Shown: positions 1 through 5,819, counted from the first letter of the stretch. The stretch: DNA of 6,245 nucleotides from Prevotella sp. UBA1104 (GCA_002314055.1 DCBP01000069.1:1-6245); one strand, 5' to 3'. Program-made: numbers and translations. The notes: a model not told the origin generated them from the sequence alone.

Positions 1-215
1 ACTATATAAGTGAACACACAGACATTCATGAAATATTCAAAAGCGTAGTTAGGTTTACCGAGTTTGCTCGCCAACATCCGGAACTTACGTTTCTCGTAAC
101 GGCTCTCGGGACTGGCAATGCCGTAATAGACCCTATGCAAATGGCATCAATGTTCTTCGGAGCTTCGAAGTTGCCTAATGTTAAACTTCCTAAGGTTTTC
201 TGGAAATATTTGTGA
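1..215 (+). CDS. C-terminal end of an A1S_2505-like protein (partial)
   Basis: The window opens inside an open frame (codons in phase with position 3) that runs to the TGA at 213-215, giving about 70 residues. The visible tail contains a helix-like stretch, then HPELTFLVT, a small-residue turn ALGTGNAV, a PMQMASMFFGAS segment and NVKLPKVFWKYL. From memory this matches the C-terminus of the family annotated as A1S_2505 phage non-structural protein, whose members end in a pattern like HPEL-FxVT-GxGxAG-IAPxF-NxxLP. Those proteins are common in Bacteroidota and have no established biochemical role. The usual IGCGLAG-like turn is altered here: no Cys, and ALGTGNAV instead. The start and most of the protein lie upstream of the window. 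The stop overlaps the -33 element of the next gene's promoter, so the two are tightly packed. The family call rests on a short tail and is moderate. Confidence 0.6.
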   Translation, partial: YISEHTDIHEIFKSVVRFTEFARQHPELTFLVTALGTGNAVIDPMQMASMFFGASKLPNVKLPKVFWKYL

Positions 216-241
216 TATTAATTTCAAAATATTTATCTTTG
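209..241 (+). promoter_or_regulatory. Bacteroidota-type promoter of the 248-2236 gene
   Basis: A TTTG at 209-212 (-33 element) and TATCTTTG at 234-241, a perfect fit to the -7 consensus TAnnTTTG, are separated by 21 bp, close to the usual spacing. The -33 element overlaps the last codons of the preceding gene. Transcription would be expected to begin only a few bases after 241, at or next to the ATG at 248. Confidence 0.6.
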
Positions 242-247
242 CATAAT

Positions 248-2236
248 ATGTTTTACGGATATACAGGAAAACCAGCGAAACCTCTTTCTGCAGAAGAGAA
301 GGCTGCAAGAGAGAAAATTGAACGCAAGAAGCGTAGGACGGAGATTATAGTCAATGTAGTGTTGTGTGTTTTGCTGTCGCCTATCCTTTTGCCACTTGTT
401 GTTCTTGCCGCCATATTCTCGTTGCTGTATTTGGGAGTATGCAAAATTGTTGAGATAATAAAGAATTGGAAAGATAATGGCGGTAACAGTTACCGGGAGA
501 TGGTTGAAAGGGAAGACCGAAATACAATGCCAATACTTGTTTCACATTCTTTATTTGAGTGTGACAAAGAATTGCCAGTGCGCTTCGACAAGTACTACGT
601 GGTTTATGTAGAGACGGAGTACAACAAGCCATTGAATGACTTTATTCGCAGCAATATCGGTTATATCCGCAAAGGCTTTTCCAATCAGAACTACCATTTC
701 GTTTATGTTCCGGAAATAAAGAAGCTGTCGGATGCAGAGTTGTTGCTTGCCTTTCCTATTGCTGCAAGCATGATGACCGATGATATAAAGAACAGAATAA
801 GACATATCTCTACGGTTGAGTTTACCCGTATGTATGCAGAAGTTACAGGTATAGACCTGTCTGAACATAAAGCCGGTTTGTTGAGTTTGTGCCATTATGA
901 GGGAGATATGGGTATATCGACAGATGTGATAGATTATTCCAAGTCAACACTACTGCTCGTTGATATGGATAATGTTGCCGCAGACAGGATAAAAGATGCT
1001 TTTGATGAATATTTCAGGTGTTACTGCGGTGAGAAGCATGTGCCATTCAGCGTTCGTCCAAGAGACGAGTATCCTCTTGACAGTTGGCAAGAAGGCGAGA
1101 GCTGCGGATTACAAAGTGAAGCTTCTGACAGTTCCTTTTTGATTGAACAGAAAAATATGCAGCTTATCGCTGACGATATCCGGCATAAGGTGGAGATTCT
1201 GAAGCAGGGTGGATATATCGAACTCCTGCTCCATACGCTGGGGGCAGATATAGTGAAGCAGATTGAAGATTCCCGGAAGTCTACAGGCAAACTGATGCAT
1301 ATAGTTGTAGCCGATGACCTGAGGGTGTCAATTCCGGAACTTGGCAATCTGGAGGTGAAGATGCCAACCTTGTCGAGAGTACTTTATGTGTTTTATCTTC
1401 GTCATCGGGAAGGCGTGGAATTCAAGTTCCTGTCGGAATACACCGACGAGATTCTTGCCCTATACCGTCTGGCGAGCAACCGCCTTGACGATCGTAAACT
1501 GCGCGCTACGGTAGAGAGTCTTGTAAATCCCACGGAAAACAAAATCAATGAGTGTGTGAGCCGCATTAAGGCTGCTTTTCTTAAGGTTATGGACGATTAT
1601 CTGGCAAGGAACTACTATCTGAAATACAATATTAAGGAGATTCACAAAGAAGATTCCAATGACAGCAGCAAGATTTTAATATACAAGGATATGGCAAAGT
1701 TCGTTTCGCTGCCACGCCATTTGGTAACCTATTCGGACTCTATCCGGGAAGTTCCTTTCATCAAGGGAAAATCCTTTGACGAGCGTTGCTTTCAGGAAGA
1801 GAAATTCCGCCGAAGACTTAACCGTATGAATGAGTTGACAGCGGAAATAGAGAATGTAGACTCGAAAGGCTTGCGATTGAAAAAGCGTAAAGAGAGATTG
1901 CAACAGCTGAAGGCCGAACAGATGGAAGCTTCAAAAGCTGTTCTCGAACTTGAGCCCATGAACTTCCTTGCCCACTTTAACCTCGGCGAGGCATATTGCA
2001 ACGCCATCGACTATGCAAAGGCTATCAGTGAGAACACCATGCTCATCGAGCATGATGCATATACCTGGAATGCAGCCTATATAAACAGGGCTGAGGCATA
2101 TCTTTATGCCTCTGAATACGACAAGGGGCTTGCCGATATTGACAGCTACTTCAATTCTCTGCGCCGGTGGAAAGAGGGCGATAAGGAGGCTGAAAGGATA
2201 AAGAAAAATCTTCTTAGGATGAAATCGAAATCATGA
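248..2236 (+). CDS. Uncharacterised membrane-anchored protein with C-terminal TPR-like repeats
   Basis: A 662-residue protein of unknown function. Residues 18-32 form a charged, Lys/Arg-rich cytoplasmic-type stretch. Residues 33-71 are strongly hydrophobic with two prolines near the middle, giving one long segment or a short hairpin in the membrane. The bulk is soluble and probably cytoplasmic. Residues 95-280 resemble nothing I recognise. Residues 350-460 (around VADDLRVSIPELG, TLSRVLYVFYLRHREG and an NPTENKINECVSRI helix) resemble, from memory, a recurring domain of hypothetical Bacteroidota proteins. Residues 516-563 are a charged coiled coil. Residues 561-638 hold two TPR-like units (for example AHFNLGEAYCNAIDYAKAI and AYINRAEAYLYASEYDKGL). 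No catalytic motif is evident, so a scaffold or sensor role is an inference. The ATG at 248 was chosen because the frame's GTG at 212 lies within the promoter. The next Met comes after the membrane segment. The gene is flanked by an A1S_2505-like gene and a YbjN-like gene. Confidence 0.85.
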   Translation: MFYGYTGKPAKPLSAEEKAAREKIERKKRRTEIIVNVVLCVLLSPILLPLVVLAAIFSLLYLGVCKIVEIIKNWKDNGGNSYREMVEREDRNTMPILVSHSLFECDKELPVRFDKYYVVYVETEYNKPLNDFIRSNIGYIRKGFSNQNYHFVYVPEIKKLSDAELLLAFPIAASMMTDDIKNRIRHISTVEFTRMYAEVTGIDLSEHKAGLLSLCHYEGDMGISTDVIDYSKSTLLLVDMDNVAADRIKDAFDEYFRCYCGEKHVPFSVRPRDEYPLDSWQEGESCGLQSEASDSSFLIEQKNMQLIADDIRHKVEILKQGGYIELLLHTLGADIVKQIEDSRKSTGKLMHIVVADDLRVSIPELGNLEVKMPTLSRVLYVFYLRHREGVEFKFLSEYTDEILALYRLASNRLDDRKLRATVESLVNPTENKINECVSRIKAAFLKVMDDYLARNYYLKYNIKEIHKEDSNDSSKILIYKDMAKFVSLPRHLVTYSDSIREVPFIKGKSFDERCFQEEKFRRRLNRMNELTAEIENVDSKGLRLKKRKERLQQLKAEQMEASKAVLELEPMNFLAHFNLGEAYCNAIDYAKAISENTMLIEHDAYTWNAAYINRAEAYLYASEYDKGLADIDSYFNSLRRWKEGDKEAERIKKNLLRMKSKS

Positions 2237-2258
2237 TGAGGAATTTTAGACTCATTCT

Positions 2259-2289
2259 TATGGCATGTCCAAAATAATAATTATATTTG
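2259..2289 (+). promoter_or_regulatory. Promoter of the 2310-2990 gene
   Basis: TATATTTG at 2282-2289 is a perfect TAnnTTTG -7 box. TATG at 2259-2262 matches three of four bases of the TTTG -33 element, with 19 bp between them. The expected start of transcription is around 2295, leaving a leader of about 15 bases. The 73-bp gap after the preceding gene has no strong hairpin, so some read-through from upstream is also possible. Confidence 0.5.
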
Positions 2290-2309
2290 CATATTAAAAA
2301 CAGTAAATT

Positions 2310-2990
2310 ATGAGAAAAAGATATGTGATAATAACATCATACATCTTGCTGCTTATTCCTTTGGCTATGTGGCTCCGAGGAGTTGAGGGCAAGTATTGCA
2401 TTGCAGCTTATATATTCAGCTTGTTAATATGCGGGATTGTATACAACAAAATTAAGGACAATAAAAACGACGAAACGATGACTGAGAACGACAATAATAA
2501 GGATGATGCAAAAGTCAATAGTGTTGCGACGGAATATTTAGGAATGGACGCAAAAGACCTTTGTCTGCAACTGTTACAGAAGATGAATGTGAAAGTAGAA
2601 AAAGAAGACGACGACGAAAACTCATTCTTCTTCGAATATAAAGGAGAACGCATGAGCTTCAAAGCATCAAGCGACGGGCATTTCGTATTGTTGTATGATA
2701 CGTTCTGGAAGAAATTCCCGGCAACTAACCTTGAGATGGTTACTCTTGCACGCAAGACGGTAAACAGGGCGAATATAGAGTACAATGGTTTCAAGTTGCT
2801 TTACACCTTTGCCGAAGACACAATGTGGATCCACTCCAACAACTTCTTTCTGCTTGTGCCTGAGATTCCGCATGTTGAGGAGTTCTTCAAGAGTGTGCTT
2901 GACAATTTCCTCTATGCACACAAAGCCTTCGATGAGGCTATGTATGAGCTGATGAAGGAAGAGGGGGAGAGTAATAAGGGTGAAGAGTGA
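2310..2990 (+). CDS. Two-helix membrane protein with YbjN/secretion-chaperone-like domain
   Basis: A 226-residue protein. It has a basic N-terminus (MRKR), a hydrophobic helix at about residues 5-22, a second at about 28-46, then a very polar Asn/Asp/Lys-rich linker at about 47-70. This predicts two membrane spans with the rest on the cytoplasmic side. Residues 78-205 alternate strands and helices: a helix LCLQLLQKM, the acidic stretch EKEDDDENS, strands FFFEYKGERMSFKA and HFVLLYDTFW, a helix with ARKTVNRAN, then a long C-terminal helix. This order resembles the YbjN / type III secretion chaperone-like fold. That is a memory-based impression, not a motif match. No active-site residues are apparent. 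The start is fixed by the promoter just upstream; there is no Shine-Dalgarno sequence. The gene follows the TPR-like membrane protein in the same direction, and the two may act together. Its TGA is immediately followed by the stop codon of a convergent small gene. Confidence 0.8.
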   Translation: MRKRYVIITSYILLLIPLAMWLRGVEGKYCIAAYIFSLLICGIVYNKIKDNKNDETMTENDNNKDDAKVNSVATEYLGMDAKDLCLQLLQKMNVKVEKEDDDENSFFFEYKGERMSFKASSDGHFVLLYDTFWKKFPATNLEMVTLARKTVNRANIEYNGFKLLYTFAEDTMWIHSNNFFLLVPEIPHVEEFFKSVLDNFLYAHKAFDEAMYELMKEEGESNKGEE

Positions 2991-3161
2991 TTAGTTCCTC
3001 TTGTCATACATTATCCAAAGCTTTTCCATTACGCACATCACAACACCGATGATGACGAAGCTAATAATCCCGTCGACGAAAGTCATCTTTTCGCCTTTGG
3101 CAAATGTCCAGATTATTATGCCGATAAAAACTACTATTGTATTGATGATGGCTCTTTTCAT
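2991..3161 (-). CDS. Small two-helix membrane protein, 56 residues
   Basis: A short open frame from the ATG at 3161 to the TAA at 2991. It encodes 56 residues: a basic start (MKRA), hydrophobic helix 1 at about 5-20 (IINTIVVFIGIIIWTF), a short charged loop AKGEKMTFVD, hydrophobic helix 2 at about 31-45, and a charged tail MEKLWIMYDKRN. The hairpin layout with charged termini is typical of a real small inner-membrane protein rather than a chance frame. I do not recognise the family. It begins 44 bp after the pseudouridine synthase stop on the same strand, and no TAnnTTTG box is visible between them, so co-transcription is likely. Its stop codon directly abuts the stop of the convergent gene ending at 2990. 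It could be a chance frame, but the composition argues against that. Confidence 0.6.
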   Translation of the reverse strand: MKRAIINTIVVFIGIIIWTFAKGEKMTFVDGIISFVIIGVVMCVMEKLWIMYDKRN

Positions 3162-3205
3162 ATATAGTATTTGTATTTTGAATCTTTAGATTTAGCTTTC
3201 CGCCT

Positions 3206-3871
3206 TTACTTGAACGCCTGCCACTCCGGAGCATCTGGTAGAGGAGCCTCTATGCAAATCGGCTGTTTCGACACGGGATGCGTAAACTCCACGCGGCGTG
3301 CCAACAGCGAGATGCTGCCGTCTGGATTACTGCGCTTTGCTCCGTATTTCAGGTCGCCCTTTATCGGGCAACCGATACTTGCCAGTTGGCAACGTATCTG
3401 ATGATGTCTGCCGGTAAGCAATTTTACTTCAATCAGTGTATAATTATCTGATGCCCCGATAACCTTGTATTTCAATATAGCCTTCTTTGCTCCCGGTTTT
3501 TCGCGGTCATAGCTATAACTTTTGTTCTGCTTTTCGTTTCTTACGAGCCAACTCTCTATCGTACCCTCCGTTTGCTGCGGGCGATTCTTTGTCAGTGCCC
3601 AATAAGTCTTGTGAACGTCGCCGTTGCGAAACATGTCGTTAAGTCTTGACAGTGCCTTCGATGTGCGTGCAAAGACGACGAGACCGCTAACCGGTCGGTC
3701 GAGCCTGTGCACCACGCCAAGAAAAACATTCCCCGGTTTGGCATACGCTTCCTTGATATACTGCTTCACGATGTCAGACAGCGGTTTGTCGCCAGTTTTG
3801 TCGCCCTGTACAATTTCGCCGCTCTGTTTGTTTACGATGATGATATGGTTGTCTTCGTAGACTACGTTCAT
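3206..3871 (-). CDS. RluA-family RNA pseudouridine synthase
   Basis: A 221-residue enzyme predicted to isomerise uridine to pseudouridine in ribosomal or transfer RNA. The family signature is HRLDRPVSGL at residues 55-64, with D58 as the catalytic aspartate. Also present are the opening VVYEDNHIIIVNK at 3-15 that precedes the catalytic region in the family, LTGRHHQIR at 152-160 and KGDLKYGAK at 171-179, all conserved RluA-class motifs. There is no N-terminal S4 domain, so this is the short one-domain form, like E. coli RluA or TruC in size. The exact target uridine cannot be told from sequence. The ATG at 3871 places the conserved opening at the very N-terminus and has no Shine-Dalgarno sequence. 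A 383-bp repeat block separates it from fabG upstream. A 56-residue membrane protein follows 44 bp downstream and probably shares the transcript. Confidence 0.93.
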   Translation of the reverse strand: MNVVYEDNHIIIVNKQSGEIVQGDKTGDKPLSDIVKQYIKEAYAKPGNVFLGVVHRLDRPVSGLVVFARTSKALSRLNDMFRNGDVHKTYWALTKNRPQQTEGTIESWLVRNEKQNKSYSYDREKPGAKKAILKYKVIGASDNYTLIEVKLLTGRHHQIRCQLASIGCPIKGDLKYGAKRSNPDGSISLLARRVEFTHPVSKQPICIEAPLPDAPEWQAFK

Positions 3872-3877
3872 AATTTG

Positions 3878-4167
3878 AATTTAGAGTTTAGAATTAAGAA
3901 TTTGGAGTTGTCGGCTTTGCCGATTAAGAGTTAATTAATTTAGAGTTTAGAATTAAGAATTTAGAATTTAGAGTTGTCTGCTTTGCCGATTAAGAGTTAA
4001 TTAATTTAGAGTTTAGAATTAAGAATTTAGAGTTGTCGGCTTTGCCGATTAAAAGTTAATTAATTTAGAGTTTAGAATTAAGAATTTAGAGTTGTCGGCT
4101 TTGCCGATTAAGAGTTAATTAATTTAGAATTTAGAATTAAGAATTTAGAGTTGTCGGCTTTGCCGAT
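3878..4167. repeat. Five-copy 59-bp tandem repeat with internal hairpins
   Basis: Five near-identical units begin at 3878, 3937, 4003, 4062 and 4121, so the spacing is 59, 66, 59 and 59 bp. Each unit opens with four 7-bp modules (AATTTAG, AGTTTAG, AATTAAG, AATTTAG) and continues with AGTTG. A hairpin TCGGC-TTT-GCCGA follows, at 3911-3923, 3977-3989, 4036-4048, 4095-4107 and 4154-4166. The first four units then end in a linker with the palindrome TTAATTAA. The long second unit simply carries one extra AATTTAG module. Its hairpin has a stem mismatch (TCTGC). Unit 5 reads AATTTAGA where the others read AATTTAGAG. The block lies after the fabG stop and before the pseudouridine synthase start, both on the minus strand, and contains no convincing gene. 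Its role is unknown; structured RNA, a transcription or decay boundary, or a passive variable tandem repeat are all possible. Confidence 0.9.
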
Positions 4168-4180
4168 ATAATTCTAAATT
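4142..4180. repeat. Extended inverted repeat around the fifth hairpin
   Basis: AATTTAGA at 4142-4149 and TCTAAATT at 4173-4180 are perfect complements flanking the hairpin at 4154-4166. Only in this last copy do 7-bp modules face each other across the hairpin, giving a two-part stem of 8 and 5 bp. It marks the point where module orientation switches within the block. Confidence 0.6.
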
Positions 4181-4192
4181 TTTCAAATTCAC

Positions 4193-4251
4193 AATCGCAG
4201 CGAAGCGAGAATAACTCTACATTCTAAACTCTAAACTCTAAACTCTAAATT
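4193..4251 (-). repeat. Inverted sixth repeat module with a different hairpin
   Basis: Read on the minus strand from 4251, five 7-bp modules (AATTTAG, three AGTTTAG, AATGTAG) occupy 4251-4217. AGTT follows and then a GC-rich inverted repeat TCGC-6 nt-GCGA at 4208-4195. This is the same layout as the 59-bp units (7-mers, AGTT, hairpin, ATT), but in opposite orientation and with a different hairpin core. It starts three bases after the fabG stop, so fabG mRNA read-through would carry it first. Paired with the left edge at 3878-3895, it makes an imperfect terminal inverted repeat (17 of 18 bases) around the whole block. Confidence 0.75.
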
Positions 4252-4254
4252 AGA

Positions 4255-5013
4255 TTACATATTCATACCGCCGTCGATCTGAATAACCTGACCGCTCACG
4301 TAGCTTGACATGTCTGAAGCCAAGAACAGACAAACGTTAGCGATATCCTCTGTCTGACCGCCACGGCGCAGAGGAATCTTCTTCATCCAGTCCTTGCGGA
4401 TATCCTCAGGCAGCTGAGCAGTCATTGCAGTCTCGATGAAACCTGGAGCAACGGCATTTGCGCGAACTCCCTTAGGACCGAGCTCCTGTGCGATACTCTT
4501 TGCAAGAGCAATCATACCAGCCTTAGATGCAGCGTAGTTGCACTGGCCAGCATTTCCGTGAACACCAACTACAGATGCCATGTTGATGATAGAACCGCTG
4601 CGCTGACGAAGCATGATTGGCGAACAAGCGTGGATGAAGTTGAAAGCCGACTTCAGGTTCACGTTCAGGACAGCGTCCCACTGAGCCTCACTCATGCGGA
4701 GCATAAGTCCGTCTTTAGTGATACCGGCATTGTTTACCAGGATATCGATAGAACCGAAATCAGCGTGAATCTGCTTAACTGTCTTTTCAGTCTCCTCAAA
4801 GTCGGCAGCATTGCCGGCATAAGCGCGACAAGTAACGCCAAGAGCCTCAATCTCCTTGCGGGTTGCCTCAAGTCCGGCAGCCATGTCGTCGTTCAGAACG
4901 AGGTCTGTGAATGCTATGTTTGCGCCCTCAGAGGCGAACTTCATTGCAACGGCTTTACCGATGCCGCGTGCTGCACCAGTAATAAGTGCAGTCTTGCCTG
5001 TTAATAATCCCAT
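4255..5013 (-). CDS. fabG: 3-oxoacyl-[acyl-carrier-protein] reductase FabG
   Basis: A 252-residue short-chain dehydrogenase/reductase, predicted to reduce 3-oxoacyl-ACP to 3-hydroxyacyl-ACP with NADPH in the elongation cycle of type II fatty acid synthesis in the cytoplasm. The Rossmann glycine motif TGAARGIG is at residues 12-19 and NNAG at 94-97. The catalytic tetrad is visible as N119 (in NVNL), S147 (in NMASVVG), Y160 and K164 (YAASK). NAVAPGFIETAM at 186-197 and the C-terminal GQVIQIDGGMNM are characteristic of FabG. Length is close to the 244-residue E. coli enzyme. The start MGLLTGKTALITG is standard, preceded by an A-rich leader without Shine-Dalgarno. It lies 136 bp after tetR on the same strand with no promoter consensus between, so joint transcription and TetR control are likely. 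Other SDR family members share many motifs; the C-terminus and catalytic region make FabG the best call. Confidence 0.92.
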   Translation of the reverse strand: MGLLTGKTALITGAARGIGKAVAMKFASEGANIAFTDLVLNDDMAAGLEATRKEIEALGVTCRAYAGNAADFEETEKTVKQIHADFGSIDILVNNAGITKDGLMLRMSEAQWDAVLNVNLKSAFNFIHACSPIMLRQRSGSIINMASVVGVHGNAGQCNYAASKAGMIALAKSIAQELGPKGVRANAVAPGFIETAMTAQLPEDIRKDWMKKIPLRRGGQTEDIANVCLFLASDMSSYVSGQVIQIDGGMNM

Positions 5014-5058
5014 TTTCTTTTCTTTATATTTAATATGTTTGTTTATATTTCCTATGAG

Positions 5059-5131
5059 TTTCCTCTCGTTTCCCTCTTTTGTTTTTCTTGTTTCCCTCTT
5101 TTCCTCTTTTGTCTTCTCCTTCCCTCCCTTT
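5059..5131. other. Polypyrimidine tract (plus strand) in the fabG leader
   Basis: Seventy-three bases on the plus strand contain only C and T apart from four G. The transcript towards fabG is therefore almost pure A/G here. The 13-mer GTTTCCCTCTTTT occurs perfectly twice, at 5068-5080 and 5090-5102. Such tracts can form triplex DNA. In RNA they give an unstructured purine leader with several GAGG-like stretches, none correctly spaced from the fabG start. Confidence 0.75.
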
Positions 5132-5138
5132 GGGAGGG
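5122..5138 (-). other. Perfect 7-bp GC-rich hairpin after tetR
   Basis: CCCTCCC-TTT-GGGAGGG is a perfect 7-bp stem with a 3-base loop, 11 bp downstream of the tetR stop. It could attenuate transcription between tetR and fabG. In the minus-strand RNA it is followed by AAGGAGAAG rather than U residues, so it is not a standard intrinsic terminator. Similar CCCTCCC/GGGAGGG pieces are, from memory, frequent in Bacteroidales intergenic DNA. Confidence 0.55.
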
Positions 5139-5149
5139 TCAGGGTGGGG
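5132..5149 (+). other. G-quadruplex-type motif abutting the tetR stop codon
   Basis: GGGAGGGTCAGGGTGGGG has four G-runs with loops of 1, 3 and 1 bases, a textbook G-quadruplex pattern, on the plus strand. It ends one base before the tetR stop codon. The plus strand is the template for tetR and fabG, so a quadruplex would form in the transcribed DNA strand, not in the mRNA. It shares bases with the hairpin at 5122-5138, so the two structures compete. Confidence 0.6.
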
Positions 5150-5743
5150 TTACTTATTCGTTATCTTTCCCAGCGCACCATACACCACCTTAGCCACCAG
5201 CGGCTTGCTTGCCTCCGGAGTGATGCCGTGACCGAGTCTGCCGCAGATATACGGCACTTCAAGTCCCTTGATGCAATAGTGAGTAATATCAGCCACAAGT
5301 TCCACATTGTCGATGTCAAACTCGCCGTCGCGCTTGCCGTCCTCATACACCTTGCGGAAGAGTTCAATCTCGTCTTCGTCGAAATTCTTGCGCACCTTCT
5401 CCACCATCCATATATTGCGGAAAAAGGCAGCGCGCAGATTACCGTTTCTCACCACTGTTTCCTTTATCATGCTCAGGTGAGTGTAGATAAGTTCGATAAT
5501 CTTGTCTTGCGGCCGTATCTTTTTAGCAGCCACCTCATCCAACTTGTCCGACAGGCGTTCCAGCTCACCTTCAATCACAGCATAGTAGATATCCTCCTTA
5601 CTTTTAAAATAGGTATAAAGCGTGCGTCGCCCTTTGCCTGAGGCAACGGCGATATCATTCATTGTAGTGTTCTCGAGTCCGTTTCTGGCAAAAAGCTGTC
5701 GTGCCACGTCCACTAATTTCTGTCTTGTCTTGGATATTGACAT
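5150..5743 (-). CDS. TetR/AcrR-family transcriptional regulator
   Basis: A 197-residue one-component repressor-type protein. The N-terminal TetR DNA-binding domain covers about residues 5-55. It has helix 1 (KTRQKLVDVARQLFARNG), then TTMNDIAVASG and the recognition helix region GKGRRTLYTYFKSKEDIYYAVI at 36-57, which fits the family pattern closely. Residues 60-197 are helical with no conserved ligand motif, as is normal for the family's sensing domain. The frame extends upstream to 5851. I chose the ATG at 5743 because it gives the usual short N-terminus, has an AGAAGG stretch 6 bp upstream, and lies downstream of the -7 box at 5815-5822. A perfect inverted repeat over that box suggests autoregulation. 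fabG follows on the same strand, so a role in controlling fatty acid synthesis is a reasonable inference. The inducer is unknown. Confidence 0.92.
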   Translation of the reverse strand: MSISKTRQKLVDVARQLFARNGLENTTMNDIAVASGKGRRTLYTYFKSKEDIYYAVIEGELERLSDKLDEVAAKKIRPQDKIIELIYTHLSMIKETVVRNGNLRAAFFRNIWMVEKVRKNFDEDEIELFRKVYEDGKRDGEFDIDNVELVADITHYCIKGLEVPYICGRLGHGITPEASKPLVAKVVYGALGKITNK

Positions 5744-5789
5744 GATTACCTTCTTCTTGTTTTGTCTGTATTTATTATTTGTGTAATTG

Positions 5790-5819
5790 TTTTGCACATG
5801 ATAATATCTGTGTGCAAAA
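5790..5819. promoter_or_regulatory. Candidate TetR operator: perfect 9+9 bp inverted repeat
   Basis: TTTTGCACA at 5790-5798 and TGTGCAAAA at 5811-5819 are perfect complements separated by 12 bp (30 bp in all). The site overlaps the tetR -7 box and the expected transcription start, where bound repressor would block RNA polymerase. TetR dimers typically bind palindromes in their own promoters. The pairing with this particular TetR is an inference from position. Confidence 0.6.

Noticed and set aside
212..247. GTG at 212 as the start of the large membrane protein
   Set aside because: It would lie inside the promoter, starting at the -33 element and upstream of the -7 box, so the main transcript would not contain it.
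3001..3189. Plus-strand 62-codon frame over the small membrane gene
   Set aside because: Opposite-strand shadow of the 56-residue gene at 2991-3161, whose two-helix layout and operon position are more convincing.
3878..4167. CRISPR array
   Set aside because: The whole 59-bp unit is repeated without variable spacers, and there are no cas genes. It is a tandem repeat.
3878..4251. Telomere-like 7-mers (similar to TTTAGGG)
   Set aside because: The resemblance is superficial. The modules are interrupted by hairpins and inverted at one end, within a bacterial gene interval.
4558..5004. Plus-strand open frame inside fabG
   Set aside because: Shadow of fabG on the opposite strand, with no recognisable domain.
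5122..5138. Standard intrinsic terminator after tetR
   Set aside because: The hairpin is strong but is followed by a purine tract rather than U residues in the tetR transcript direction, so it was recorded as a hairpin only.
4856..5641. Long plus-strand open frame of 261 codons across the tetR-fabG junction
   Set aside because: It is antisense to two clearly identified genes and runs through the polypyrimidine tract, which gives a low-complexity Phe/Ser/Pro stretch. It has no family resemblance.
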